From the NCBI GenBank assembly GCA_009809945.1, contig WTPW01000608.1, positions 283,770 through 347,769 of the forward strand: DNA of 64,000 nucleotides, given 5' to 3'. A model generated the notes under the pieces. That model was not told the origin of the DNA, ran no database searches, and worked only from the letters and a program-made list of their open reading frames with translations. Each line of letters begins with the position of its first letter. Within the stretch, counting starts at the first letter, position 1. A program made the translations under genes and the position numbers. Positions 1 through 10,971 of this stretch are shown in pieces. The stretch comes from Gigaspora margarita (lineage: Eukaryota > Glomeromycota > Glomeromycetes > Diversisporales > Gigasporaceae).

Positions 1-56
1 ATATTTAATTTTAATGGTAATTTTTTTTATAATTAATTTTATGAAAAATTTTATTA

Positions 57-215
57 AATAAGGGGAGTGACAAAAATCAGGTGATTTTTTAGAGGGGGAA
101 GGGGGTAAAACAAGTTGAAATTATATATAAGAACCTAACTATATATATATTAAAGAAGAGGGAGGGGAGTAGGCCTCTGATAAAAAATAATCAGGTGATT
201 AATGACACGGCCCTA
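57..215. mobile_element. Short inverted-repeat element, copy 1 of a family
   Basis: A segment of about 155 bp that begins AAGGGGAGTGACAAAAATCA and ends with the related inverse TTAATGACACGGCCCTA. It is closely matched by a second copy at 62795-62951. It has no coding potential. The target duplication is unclear; both copies are preceded by ATA, so a TA target is possible. Confidence 0.55.
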
Positions 216-699
216 AACTAATTTTAATACTTAAGACAAAGTTTGTAGAGCATGTTTTTCTAATTCTAATAATAGTAAAATTATTAAAATTGGTTAAAAA
301 CTCAGTAAAATATATATTTTTAAAAATTGAGTATTAAAATTTAGTAATAAAACTAACTTATAAATTTATATCAATTGACCAATCAGAATTAGCAATTTTG
401 TGCAACCCAAAAAAATTTGGACTAATTTAGAAAAACTTTGTAATATATACAACTATATTTTTTAAAATATAATAATAGTTCAAAATTTTACCATAATAGA
501 TAAATTGTTTTATTTATATTTTGTAAAATTTTAATAAAATTAGTTGTAATTTAAAAAAGTTTATTAGTAGCATATAACAGTTTTATATAAAATTTTCAAA
601 ATACTATATAAAACTATATCAAAATAATCTATGTACCCTCTACCCTTAACTTATCTGTTAGAGGCTAAAAAATAGTTTTAGATTTAATTTTTCAGGCCA
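216..699. other. AT-rich non-coding DNA
   Basis: No coding signal is seen. The only notable item is a copy of a dispersed motif, TTCTAATTCTAATAATAG, around 258-276. Similar copies occur near 36259, 36724, 38745 (inverted) and 47142. Confidence 0.4.
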
Positions 700-849
700 A
701 ACCAGACTAATTCAGGGAAACCTAAAGATAATAGTAATTGACCCTCTATTATTCACAAGATATATCCAGGATGAACTTGCACAAGGACAAATATATGGTT
801 CATTTTCTAAACAGCATCCACTATGTCAACTCTTCCAAGTAAAACTCTG

Positions 850-1452
850 TGGTTTAGTAGAGAAAAAAGACACAGATCCCAAAATTTACCATGTAATATT
901 ACACCTTTCTGCTCTCTTTAGAGCTAGTATTAATAATGGTATAGATAGAATTGAGTTCAGTACTCAATACAAAAATATAAGTCATACAATTAGATGGATT
1001 ACACATTATAGAAAAGGATGCATTTTATTAAAATTGACATAAAAGATGCCTACAGAATTCTGCTAGTACATCTGGTGGACCAGGTACTTTAAGAAATTAT
1101 TTTCAAGAACCAAATATATTTTGATAAAGTATTGGCCTTCAGAAATTGTACCTCAGGAGGTATATTTTGCAGGTTCACTGATGCTCTGGCATAGATCGCC
1201 ACACAACAAGAAATAAAATTGATAATTTATTATGTCGATGATTTCCTTATTATATCAAAAGCAAATGTACAAGATGAGCTAAATCAGCTTCTTCAGATAC
1301 TTAGTGTGCTAAATGTATCATACAAACTATCTAAATTTGAGGGTTTGAGTACCTCTATTATATTTCTTAGCATCTACCTTAACACAGAATCATTCATAGT
1401 CACAATTCCTGATAACAAAAAGCACAAACTAATCACTATGCTAAGACAATGA
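850..1452 (+). pseudogene. Reverse transcriptase domain of the DIRS-like element (broken)
   Basis: Translation in changing frames shows KIDIKDAYR (about 1033-1059), which fits RT motif A with its catalytic Asp. It is followed by FDKVLAF and SGGIFCRF (about 1112-1172), which fit the DIRS-type FDKVLPF/SPGIFCRF region. The catalytic YVDDF box lies at about 1231-1245 in an open stretch of 77 codons (1219-1452). Stops interrupt the domain near 1040 and 1192 and elsewhere. The YVDD sequence and flanking words are typical of DIRS reverse transcriptases rather than LINE enzymes. In an active element this domain would make cDNA from element RNA; here it cannot yield a complete protein. Confidence 0.75.
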
Positions 1453-1674
1453 GAGAACAAATACTACAACCTCTGGTCAGATTACTGATGTAAATGTGCC
1501 AAGTTCTTCTACAAGGACGCCTATTCATATAGTGGTTTATCAAGACCCTAAGCACCATAAGCAGTCTAAAGTCTTATAAAATTAAATAGCCCCATGAAGT
1601 TAGATATTAGTAGTAGTTAATAGTACTACCTATGTAGTCTGGGTTCACTTGATAGAAGAACAACAATAGCTTGA

Positions 1675-2045
1675 TCCAGCCATGCAAAATATCTTCAATG
1701 ATGTGTTCAATTTAGGCAGAGGCACAACATCCAAATCTTATTTTACTATCTTTAATTGGTCCAGAGAAATGAATCTATCCTAGTACAGTATACATAAATA
1801 TGAGCTCCTAACCATACTAATTGCAATGTTAATATTTGCTCGCATCTGGATCCAAAAGTGATTTGTTATCTGGTCTGATAACCAGGCAAACATAGAGGCT
1901 ATTTATTCTGGTTTTTGCAAAAATTCTGCAATTAACAAAATAGTAGTAGCAATATATCAAGCTTAGATAATCAGAAGCTTTTCAATTAAAATAGAACATA
2001 TACTAGAGAAAATAAACCCAGAAGCAGATTTACTTTTGTGAAATG
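1675..2045 (+). pseudogene. RNase H domain of the DIRS-like element (broken)
   Basis: The + strand reads DPAMQNIFNDVFNLG, then KYELLTILIAML (with the expected acidic residue of an RNase H), then FVIWSDNQANIEAIYSG (second Asp), and finally INPEADLLL, which matches the usual AD-L end of the domain. Stops occur within it, for example around 1781 and 1857. Position and order directly after the reverse transcriptase support the DIRS assignment. Confidence 0.65.
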
Positions 2046-2519
2046 GTCACAGACAATTTCTAAACACACACCTAACTTTATACTACCTGCAGCCTAAGGT
2101 CCTATACAAGTATGCTAACCTTATATCATTAATCCCTTCCCTGTATTAATAGGTGAACACAATGAACACTACTTCACTTATAACAAAATGCACAAGCAAA
2201 ATGATCTAACAATTATGAGTCTAAGTCAAACTCAACCACTTGACCAACAAGCTGCTGTGTTTCTAGGTACTAAAACATGAACAAACAAAGTGTACAAATC
2301 AATAATAAGACAATATGAAACAATCGCATATACAAACTAATGGTTTAACGCACAAGGAAGAATTTGGTCTATTACCAATAAAAACCTCATTAATTTTATT
2401 ATCTACATGCACAACAAAGTGGCTCCTCCAACTCTTTTATCATACCTATCAGTGTTAAAACACCACCACAAGATGAATCACTTTGAATGAACAGAAATAC
2501 ACAATGATCCTAAAAACAT

Positions 2520-2740
2520 ACATAGTCCAGAGGTTATATTAACACTTAATCTCCCAGACCTGTTATTTGTTAAGGCTGATGGTTCATGGGTAACTAAACA
2601 ATATTTCATCAATAAGCTCAAACAAGCCATACTACAGAAGATGTTACTGGTCATAGTTTCAGAGCCAAAGGCACAACAGAACTAGTTATGCTAGGGGTCC
2701 AACTCATACTAGTCCAAAAATAGGCTGATAGAGCTCAGAT
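2520..2740 (+). pseudogene. Tyrosine recombinase C-terminal fragment of the DIRS-like element
   Basis: GHSFRAKGTTELVMLGV is readable at about 2650-2700. It fits the H-x-x-R box of tyrosine recombinases (HSFR followed by a small-residue helix). Upstream, LNLPDLLFVKADGSWVT fits the segment before this box. A frameshift lies between the two parts. The catalytic Tyr was not found before the hAT insertion at 2770. Confidence 0.6.
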
Positions 2741-2769
2741 ACATTTTACAAATACACCTGAGCCCACCT

Positions 2770-4151
2770 TAGAGTTGGGCAACGAAATGAAACCTATCTG
2801 AAACTAGTTTCAGTTTTAGTATAATCTGAAACTAGTTTTAGATTTTTAAAAAAATCTAAAACCTCTGAAACCCGAAACTATGAAACTATAATCCAAAACT
2901 CCTCAAAACTATATTTTAAAATTTTGAAAATTTATAATATATAATTTAGAAAAAATATATTTGTTGCACTCTGCAACATGCCTTTTTTGTTACAGGTATA
3001 TTTATAACAAAATTTTACTAAGATAACACAACACCTATTGCACTTCTAACAAAAAATGATCCTCTTGCAATTCTGTATTAATTTTAATTTTAACTTTAAC
3101 TTAACCTTACTTTAACATTAATAAGACCTTAAGGTCTTATGGGCTAGTGATGCATTGCAGGTGTGACAAATACTTTTTTCTATAATTTATATATAATTTA
3201 TAATAAATTGTTTTATTATTTAATAAATAATATAAATAATAAAAATTTTATAAATAAATATGTATATAATAAGAAATATATTAATAAAAGAATAAAAAAT
3301 AAAATACTTAATATAAATAAATAATTTATATTATATATATTTAAAAAAAAAGCCTTAATTAAGAAAAAATCTCAATATATATAATATAAACTTATCTAAA
3401 GCTATTCAATATTTTGTGAAAATAATGCATTAAATAGGTCTTTATATAAAATAAAATTCTCTAAATTAAGCTATAAATATATCTTCTGACTCTTTTTTAG
3501 AATGATTATATTTTTTTAACTGTACTGCAATTAGGGTTCCTCAAATTCAAATCAAATCAAATATTAGACATATTTGAATTTGATCAAATCAAATAAGCCT
3601 TGATTTGAATTTGATATGAATTAAAAATTCTGTATAGGTTTGAAATTTTTAAAATTTTATATTTTTTAAATTAAATCAAAAAATTTCAAATATTTGATCA
3701 AATCAAATCAAATATTTATTAATTTGAATTTATTTGATTTGGAAATTTTGTATTTGAATTTGATTTGAGATCATATATCCAATCAAATCAAATCAAATTG
3801 TAGAACCCTAACTGCAATAACTAATTTTAATCATTTGTTGCCAAATTTTAGCTGCTGAAGTTGCAATTCTTAAAAATGAGTTTTTTAACAATGAAAATAT
3901 AAAAACTTAATATATCTATATGTAAATATGTATGTTTTCTCTTGGCAGGACTCAAATATTTACATACTAGCATGCTAGCATGATTTACAATACCTATATT
4001 TTATAAGAATTTAATCTTAAATAGTTTTGGGGTTTCGGATAAGATTTCGGGTTTCAGACAAGGTTTCAGAGTTTCGGATAAGGTTTCAGATACTATAATC
4101 CAAAATCTGGAACTTTTGGATTTAGCAAAAAAGTTTCGGTGTCCAACTTTA
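2770..4151. mobile_element. Non-autonomous hAT-type element with nested MITE
   Basis: The terminal inverted repeats are imperfect: left TAGAGTTGGGCAACGAAA, right (inverted) TAAAGTTGGACACCGAAA. The 8-bp flanks GCCCACCT (2762-2769) and GCTCACCT (4152-4159) match at 7 of 8 positions, as expected for an older hAT insertion. The ends carry repeated GAAAC/GTTTC blocks, which are likely transposase-binding subterminal repeats. There is no transposase. A younger element sits inside at 3532-3810. Confidence 0.75.
3532..3810. mobile_element. hAT-type MITE, 279 bp, nested
   Basis: The ends are TAGGGTTC on the left and GAACCCTA on the right. The 8-bp target duplication ACTGCAAT is perfect (3524-3531 and 3811-3818). 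The inside is made almost entirely of ATTTGATTTG-like repeats in both orientations, so the single strand could fold along most of its length. It is inserted in the 2770-4151 element and is therefore younger. Confidence 0.85.
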
Positions 4152-4159
4152 GCTCACCT

Positions 4160-4587
4160 AGCCACAATAGTAGCCATATTGATAAAAGCATATAGTAATT
4201 GTATCGTTCTCATATTATTTCTATCAATAGCATGTCAAATGCTACAATTACAATTACAATTACAAAATAATAAAAAAAAACCTATGTTAATGACTATAAT
4301 CACAATACCTGCAAACTGACATAACTGCACAAATAGCAACACAACACCTATGATATTCAAATCAATAATAATATTTTCATTCCACAATGTTGAAATAATA
4401 ATATAATAATAGTAATAATAATAACAAACAAATAAGCAAATAATAACAGATTTCTTTTCTTCTTTACATAAATGATAAACAAAACATGGTGGCATGTACA
4501 CCAAGCTCAATCACAACGTACATGATACAATACATACCAGAATCACAAATCAAAGAAGAAAATGACAAAATCACAACATTTAAATAT
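4160..4587. other. AT-rich low-complexity DNA
   Basis: It holds short ATTACA and AATAAT repeats. No credible gene is seen. It may be the continuation of the DIRS-like element beyond the hAT insertion, but no domain can be recognised. Confidence 0.35.
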
Positions 4588-4692
4588 TGGAACAGTCTCC
4601 TGGTCCTGCCATTTTTCTATTTAACAGCCAGCCTGCTTCGAGCAGGCAGGAAACTACCAGCTGACTCTGCTGACCCCTCCAGGAGTCTAGAC

Positions 4693-4982
4693 TAGGGTGT
4701 CCAGGATTATGCGATGCGAAATTATGCGCATAATTTACCAAATTTTCGCATCTCGGATGCTTCGCATAATCAAGAAAAAAGGGCATCCCGGGCACATGCA
4801 TGGATTGTGATTGGTAGATGTGTGATTTGACGAACGAACTTAAATCTATTCCGAAAGATCACGTGAGTTACTGAAATCGCATAATCTATATATAAAATCG
4901 CATAATTCACANCCATCGCATAATAGACCCCAGTCACATCGCATAATTTACCTTATCGCATCGCATAATTCTGGACACCCTA
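4693..4982. mobile_element. hAT-type MITE, 290 bp
   Basis: Terminal repeats TAGGGTGTCCAG...CTGGACACCCTA extend into ATTATGCGATGCG on both sides. The 8-bp duplication GTCTAGAC is perfect (4685-4692, 4983-4990) and is itself a palindrome. The interior is rich in CGCATAAT repeats in both directions. It landed within the terminal repeat of the 4671-5697 element. Confidence 0.85.
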
Positions 4983-5231
4983 GTCTAGACACTTTTGCAG
5001 TAACGTGACTATCACGTGGTATGGCATAATTCGGATAAACTTTTTGGCTTTAGGTTAAGGTTAGGGTTAGGGTTCATATATATAGACTTGAAAGGCCACT
5101 ATCTGTATGTAAAATCGCATTCTGGACATTTTTATGTGGTTTTCAAGGCTGATTTAAACATCAGTTTTCGAGTATTTTCGCTCTTTACTCTTTTTTTCTT
5201 CTTGTACACGTGTTTTGTTTTGATGTCAGAC

Positions 5232-5598
5232 CAGGGACACAGAAAAATATCGATTTGATTTGGCAAAAATATCTATCGATATAGTCAAAAATATCGATTT
5301 ATATCGATATGCCCGTGATTGACCAATAAGAATTTAAGATTTGGTGTAACATTAAATAACGTGATCAGTACCTAAGTTCATGTTTTTCGGGAAGTTAACA
5401 GAAAATTTGTTTGTTGATTGTCTACAATTTAGGTTGGCCAAATTCATATTGTCCGGCCCAAATTATACTTTTAATTTCTCCCGAAGTGGTGTGGCTACAC
5501 TGCATAAAAAATTGTAAAAATATCGATTTCCCTATGATTTGGCCTAAAAATATCGATTTATATTGATCTATATAAATCAATATGTTTCCGTGTCCCTG
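5232..5598. mobile_element. hAT-type MITE, 367 bp, nested
   Basis: The ends are CAGGGACAC and GTGTCCCTG. The duplication TGTCAGAC is perfect (5224-5231, 5599-5606). The subterminal regions are built from ATATCGATTT repeats. The same terminal type (CAGGGACA-GGAAAAA) is seen in the larger element at 20349-21372. Confidence 0.85.
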
Positions 5599-5845
5599 TG
5601 TCAGACTGATCCGGGAAGATCAAAATTTACGTTCTCCGATTGGTTAATTCTCACGCGCCACGTCACGTTACTGCAAAACTGTCTAGACCCCTGGTGGTGT
5701 TGATGCTGCTTCTCACGAGTTCTACCTCTCGCTCATTCTACTGTTACGATGATACCTGGCGCAATCTCACTTGCTAATTTTCTGGGAGCATACCATTGTT
5801 TCGGTTCGATTTACTTAGCTAAAATTACTCATAATGTAGTCTGCG

Positions 5846-5957
5846 TAGAGATTGTACCCGTTGGGAAAACCTCTACCCGGTTACTATTAAATTACCCGGA
5901 TATCCGGATAAATTACTATGTCACACAATTGCAAGTTCTACCCGGGTACAATCACTA
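5846..5957. mobile_element. hAT-type MITE, 112 bp, with empty-site control
   Basis: The ends are TAGAGATTGTACCCG and CGGGTACAATCACTA. The duplication AGTCTGCG is perfect (5838-5845, 5958-5965). The paralogous stretch at about 6530-6550 lacks the element and reads straight through (ATGTATTCTGCGGAC), which fixes the element ends. CCGGATATCCGGAT palindromes lie inside. Confidence 0.9.
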
Positions 5958-6045
5958 AGTCTGCGGACTTCATGTCCTTTAATTGAATTTATTTCCGGCA
6001 CCTTTGGCTAGCCAGCATTTACCCAGTCGTACCGATGCTTTTCGT

Positions 6046-6330
6046 GCATGTTGACAAGGGTCAACGGATCGGGGAGAACTGATCAGGGGTCACACACCAC
6101 GTGCAACCACCCCGACCATCAAATCATGGGCAAATGGCATGGATCGGGATCAGAGATCGAATCAATCAGTCAAATTGCATGAATTACCAAAGACACGTAA
6201 TAGAAAAGCCACCGACCTTTACTAATATAAATAACAAACGACAACAAGCTGATTTCGACACTCTTCTCCACTTCGACACATTATTTTTTGACAAACAAAT
6301 TTCTCGACCCAACCGCTCCCACCACACACT
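6046..6330. other. Unassigned spacer between duplicate copies
   Basis: Moderately GC-rich for this window. Short open stretches exist on both strands, but none has a recognisable domain or a partner exon. No gene is called. Confidence 0.3.
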
Positions 6331-6640
6331 GTAGTCTCCTGATTCTGCCATTTTCCTATTTAACAGCCGGCCTGCTTCGAGCAGGCGGGAAACCACCGGC
6401 TGATGCTGCTTCTCACGAGTTCTACCTCTCGCTCGTTCTACTGTTACGATGATACCTGGCGCAATCTCACTTGCTAATTTTCTGGGAGCATATCATCGTT
6501 TCAGTTCGATTTACTTAGCTAAAATTACTCATAATGTATTCTGCGGACTTCATGTTCTTTAATTGAATTTATTTCCGGCACCTTTGACAAACCGGCATTT
6601 ACCCAACCACATGACAAGTCGTACCGATGCTTTTCGATGT
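6331..6640. repeat. Local duplication, copy 2 (without insertions)
   Basis: It matches 4588-4670 plus 5698-6045 at high identity. It contains the inverted motif GCCTGCTTCGAGCAGGC (6370-6386), a perfect small hairpin, and the empty site for the 5846-5957 MITE. Confidence 0.75.
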
Positions 6641-7383
6641 TTTTTATTGTTTTAAACCTTTTTTAAAATTTCGGCATCTGGCAATGAAATTTAGTTGAAG
6701 CTAAAAATATTGCTTCTGGTTGGTTAATTTAGTTTCAGCAATTTGATCGAATTTCGAAAAAGAATCGATGAATTATTACAAATAATATATGTATGGAAAA
6801 ATATAAGAAATATACTTTATCGCTTTAATTTTTTTTAGATACTATACAAATGAATTACGTAATTTGGATTACGTCACAAATGTTTTAAAACATTTTCTAA
6901 CAAATTTAATCAAACAATCATGTTTTTTAAGATCATGATTTAAACCATTTGCCATCCCTAGTCACATCACAATAATTGCTTGCACTACAAGCAATAAGAA
7001 ATAATTTCGCTAAAACGAAATAGCTTTGGTTCAACCTGTAAAATATATTTCATGATGCAACTCCTTATTCATTGTTCCCTCAATTCTACACACCCAAACA
7101 ACCCCATATCTTTACAGGTCCCACCAAGAGTTTTACATGCTGCGGTAACTTGTGGTTTATAAATACGTTACACGAATGAATAGCTCGCCGATCATACGAT
7201 TTGTGAAACGTAAAATTATCGTGGTCTAAAAAAATTTTCATTATGGTAGGTGTATTTTGTTCTCCTGAACAACTTTTTTATTAAATAAAATCGGTTTACT
7301 TAGTAATTCACCATAGAAAGTTCTTCAAGTGGTGCTTCTAGTTTGAAAGAAAAGGAAGAAAAGGGAGAAATGACGCCTATTTC
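6641..7383. other. Intergenic DNA upstream of the CDC16-like remnant
   Basis: No gene, RNA or inverted-repeat element is recognised. The first recognisable exon of the downstream remnant starts near 7384, so missing 5' exons could lie here in unrecognisable form. Confidence 0.3.
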
Positions 7384-10040
7384 AAAAATTTATATGAAAC
7401 TGCTGTATTTTGGGGAAATAAAGTTATGACAATGACAGATACATGTACAATACTTATTTAAGACGTTTAATTTGCCTCAGAAAAAAATTCATTGATATAA
7501 AAATATTTCTTCTAATAGGTGACTTGAACGATGTACTTTGGCTGGCGCAAGTACATTATAACATGGGTTAATATGCCAGTGCTCAAAACTTAATATGGAA
7601 TCTTATAGATTCGAGTGCTGTATGCCGATTTCTAACGGCAAAGTGTTGCGTGAGTATGAATTGATCAGAAAATGTTCCAGCGCAATACGTTAGCAATGTA
7701 CGTCTTAATTTTGATAACATTAGCACTCATTAAATGTTGGTTACATTTAACTTAGGGTGGTTGGCAAGTAGGCTGGCAAGCTGGTTTTTTTTTTAGCTTG
7801 CCAAATAAAAATGACAAAACTTTCACCATTATTGTCTCGCCAAGCTTGCCAACTCGCCTTCTAGTTTTCCAACAACCTTAACTTAATTACACGATATCAT
7901 TTTTAGATTAAAATGGAAAAGTACCAAAAGTACCAAGAAGTATTAGATATTCTTTACACGTTTACATATAAGTCTTAATTTATGTGAGTTTATTTGTTTT
8001 ACATATCAACGAACCTCTATCAAGAAATGGATTTTCATCATCAATTTTGTTTGTAGATTATAATTCGGTTGACAAAAACACAGAAGGAGGGATGGTGTGA
8101 GCCTTTCATAAATAACTTTGTGAATTATATATAATTTTTTTATACGTTTCACTAAATATTATTCCTACTGTTCCTGCTTACATTAGCTTGAAGTATCAAT
8201 TTGCTATCTACGTGAGGTTGCATATTCTCAACAGTCTGACCTCGATAACGTTAAAAAGTGGTTTAAAAAAGCGCTGGAAAATAGATTTTAAATGTTTTGA
8301 GGTGTGCCAATGTCTCTTATTTAATTTATTTTTAAATTAATAAATTTAAAAATGCTATTTATGTAGGCATTTAATGAACTAGTAATAAATCACATGATGG
8401 CAGGTAAACTCAACGCATAAACATGTGCTTTCCAGCTGTACCTAAACGTTTGTTTACCCGATTAAGTTCTTCAATTATATATAGAATGGGACTTTGTTCA
8501 TTCATTAAAATTCGATGAACAATTAGAATATGAAGAAGCATATTTTATCAAAATGTATTACATATCAATGCTGAAGAAGGTTTACTATCTATCCAAACAC
8601 TTATTGGACCTTTTATTTACCAGATATAGTATGTTTTCACCATGCTTTTTATATGTTAAATATTATGAACACGTAACAAAAATTCAAGAAGCACGATCAG
8701 AATTAGAAAATAAATTTCGATTATCAAACAATACAGATATATTATTAAGTCATGTAGATGAATGATATACTCAATGTCGATTCAAANAATGCCTTGAAGT
8801 CACAACTAAGTATATATTTAACGGATATTTATTGTAAAAGATTTATTTCTTAATATTTTAATTTAAATAAAAAGATTGCTTGAACTGATATGTACAACCA
8901 AGTGTGTTTTCCTATTCACATTGTGTGTCTCCACGAATTGCGTGAGAAAAACAAATTATTCTTGTTTGTTCACGAACTTGAACACTCCCCGGATAAAGCT
9001 ATCACGTGGTTTAGCGTTGGTTGCTATAACTTTCTGATTGGTCAGAATAGCGAAGCGANAGATATTTTACGTGGGTAGAATTTTCAGTTTTAGAATAATA
9101 AAACACACTTAACAACATTTNTTTTAACTTACAATATAAATTACGTTTTAAAAATATCCATATTTAGCAAGGCATCTACTATGGATTCTCATTGCGGGCC
9201 GGCGTGGGTAGGATTTAGACATACTCTTGCTATAGAATCAGAGCATGATCAAGCAACAACAGCTTATTCTTCAGCAGCAAAATTATATCCAGGGTATTGT
9301 TTTTATTTGTGCTTTACTATAAAACCGATCTATTATTNCCATTTTTTTTATAATCATATAATTAGTTCGCATCTCCGACTCTTTTCATTGGTATGCAACA
9401 TCTTCAAGCCAAAAATCTTCTGTNTGCTGGATAATATCTATTGACAAGCTCCCAAATTCTGTGAGAGTGATCCATTAGTATTAAACGAGTTGGGTGTACT
9501 TTATTTTCAAAAGTTCAAGTAAGTAATATATTATGGTATATTCAATGATTTTAGGATTGCTCCTTAAAACAATTCTTTATCAGGTTTGCCAAATCAATTG
9601 ATTCCTTTAAGAATGCACTTAAGGTAGCAGAGGAAACAAAATGTCGGCCACAAGTATGGGATTAAACTTGGCCATGCTTTCAGGCAGCTTAGGTAGTTAT
9701 CTATACTTTATCATAACTTAAAACGATTAATTTCTTATTCTTTTAATCATAATTTGATCATTTTCTTCCTAGCGAGTTGGATATTGCTGAGTCATATTCC
9801 AAAAAATAGTCTCTATCTGCTATGTCACCACCAAATTCGGATGCTCATGNGAAGGAAGAGTTTGAGGTTTTATATCAATTTATATTATAACTTCATAGCT
9901 TTGATTCATTGACTTGCTATTTAGATTATTAACAATATCGAACCTATAATTGGTAGGCATTAGGTATATGTCCTTACGATCCTATTACACATGATCTTTT
10001 GAGTTCATGTCTTAAAGAAATGGTCCATTGCTAAGAGAAG
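7384..10040 (+). pseudogene. Anaphase-promoting complex TPR subunit (CDC16/APC6-like) pseudogene
   Basis: Successive + strand segments separated by intron-like gaps read as a CDC16/Cut9/APC6 TPR protein. They are: AVFWGNKV (about 7400-7424); LNDVLWLAQVHYNMG (7526-7565); KYQEVLDIL (about 7930-7955); EVSICYLRE then VKKWFKKALE (8191-8280); AFNELVINHMMAG (8367-8404); EWDFVHSLKFDEQLEYEEA (8485-8540); CLHELREKNKLFLFVHELEH and AITWFSVGCYNFLIGQ (8930-9045); GPAWVGFRHTLAIESEHDQA (9199-9258); and CESDPLVLNELGVLYFQKF (9461-9516). The family is a core scaffold of the APC/C ubiquitin ligase needed for mitotic exit. Lesions are visible: TAA where Gln is expected (7566), a 1-nt frameshift near 8282, TGA where Trp is expected (8763), TAA near 9431, a frameshift near 9460 and another near 9663. 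A 123-bp MITE lies in one intron (7755-7877). Several N bases could hide or mimic errors, but the number of lesions argues for a dead copy. No start codon is assigned. Confidence 0.75.
7755..7877. mobile_element. hAT-type MITE, 123 bp, in an intron of the CDC16-like remnant
   Basis: The ends are GGGTGGTTGG and CCAACAACC. The duplication TTAACTTA is perfect (7747-7754, 7878-7885). The inside is a near-hairpin of GGCAAG/CTTGCC blocks. Confidence 0.8.
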
Positions 10041-10550
10041 TTTTAAAGTAGACCAGGGATTTGCATTTTTATGTTAGCTTAAATATGATTGATTAGTAAA
10101 ACGGTTGATAAAAAAGAATAAAAGAATTATAGTTTTTAATAAAGAATCGATTCAAAATAACAATAATTTTTAAACAATAAAAACAAATTAATATAAATAA
10201 TAAGATATACATTTCGCAAATTTAATATTATCATTCTCNCGCGTTTATTAAGAATAAAAGTTTAGTCATTATTAAAGTCAGCGAACATTAAAAACATTGG
10301 CAAAAAATTTTTTTTAGAATAAATCGATTATAAAACTTTTCGATACTAATAAAAACTTTATTATAAGCAGATTTATTTTCGCGAATATATTTACTTATAC
10401 ATTTAAAATCATTTATTTACATTTAATAATTGAACTATTATAATAATTTTCTTTATTTAAATTTTATTTTTTTACAGGATACTTAGTTTTAGCAAAAAAA
10501 AAAAAAAGCCTACTTGTCCTAGTCACCACGTAGAGGTGTATCCTATGACT
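10041..10550. other. AT-rich intergenic DNA
   Basis: Nothing recognisable. It contains a 14-nt A run near 10495. Confidence 0.35.
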
Positions 10551-10552
10551 AG

Positions 10553-10893
10553 GAAATGTCTCGACAAAGAACGCGCAAAAACCCAAGTGAGCTGGGAATT
10601 TTATCAAACCTCAGTTTTTTCGAGCAAAAACTGATTAAATAACCCCTGCCGCTTGTCGGTTTATTGCTTTGAAGCTCAAGTTGACGAAAACGTGACCTGC
10701 TCGAAGGAACACGAGAAAAAAAAAATGTCTTGACAAAGGACTCACAAAAACTCAAGTGAGCTGGGAATTTTATCAAACCTCAGTTCTTCGAGCAAGAACT
10801 GATTAAATAACCCCTGCCACTTGTCAGTTTGTTGCTTTNAGGTCCACGTTGCCAAAACGTGACCCGCTCGAAAGGAACACGAGAAAAAAAAAT
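10553..10893. repeat. Tandem duplication of a unit of about 170 bp
   Basis: Two adjacent copies (about 10553-10720 and 10723-10893) share AAGTGAGCTGGGAATTTTAT, ACTGATTAAATAACCCCTGC and GGAACACGAGAAAAAAAA with scattered substitutions. Neither has a convincing reading frame on either strand. Function is unknown. Confidence 0.75.
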
Positions 10894-10971
10894 AAACGAT
10901 CAAAAAAATTATAGCCAATAATAAAAATATTGTAATATTTTAAAAAATATTCCGATATTCTTTGGAACAGT

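Larger units (their letters stand above)
700..2769 (+). mobile_element. Decayed DIRS-like tyrosine-recombinase retrotransposon
   Basis: In order on the + strand, conceptual translation shows a reverse transcriptase, an RNase H and a tyrosine-recombinase C-terminus. This is the layout of DIRS/Ngaro-type retroelements, which move through a DNA circle with a tyrosine recombinase instead of an integrase. All three domains contain stops and frameshifts, so the copy is dead. The 3' side is cut at 2769 by an inserted hAT-type element; host sequence resumes at 4152, but no further coding is recognised there. The terminal repeats could not be defined, so both boundaries are approximate. Confidence 0.75.
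4671..5697. mobile_element. Inverted-repeat element carrying the TTAGGG core
   Basis: The long terminal repeats share CCAGG-GTCTAGACA and GCAGTAACGTGAC on both sides (left arm about 4671-5020 with an insertion, right arm about 5655-5697). The inside holds the stretch GGTTAGGGTTAGGG (about 5057-5070) and a core that recurs in other elements of the window (see findings). Two further elements have landed in it, at 4693-4982 and 5232-5598. Flanking duplications are poorly preserved (TCTGCTG/GATGCTG). Confidence 0.65.
4588..6045. repeat. Local duplication, copy 1 (split by insertions)
   Basis: Sequence at 4588-4670 and 5698-6045 matches 6331-6640, starting with GTCTCCTG and CTATTTAACAGCC and running through GATGCTGCTTCTCACGAGTT. 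Copy 1 has been opened by a 1-kb element (4671-5697) and by a 112-bp MITE (5846-5957). Copy 2 lacks both. Confidence 0.75.

Noticed and set aside
4235-4801. Several overlapping short open frames on both strands
   Set aside because: They run through low-complexity DNA, a duplicated segment and a MITE, and have no shared frame or domain.
5057-5070. TTAGGG repeats as a sign of a chromosome end
   Set aside because: Only two or three units, located within inverted-repeat elements and repeated at several internal places.
7566-8765. Stops in the CDC16 remnant as evidence of RIP-type mutation
   Set aside because: One stop fits a C-to-T change at CpA, but the others include frameshifts and a change in another context; there is no consistent mutation bias.
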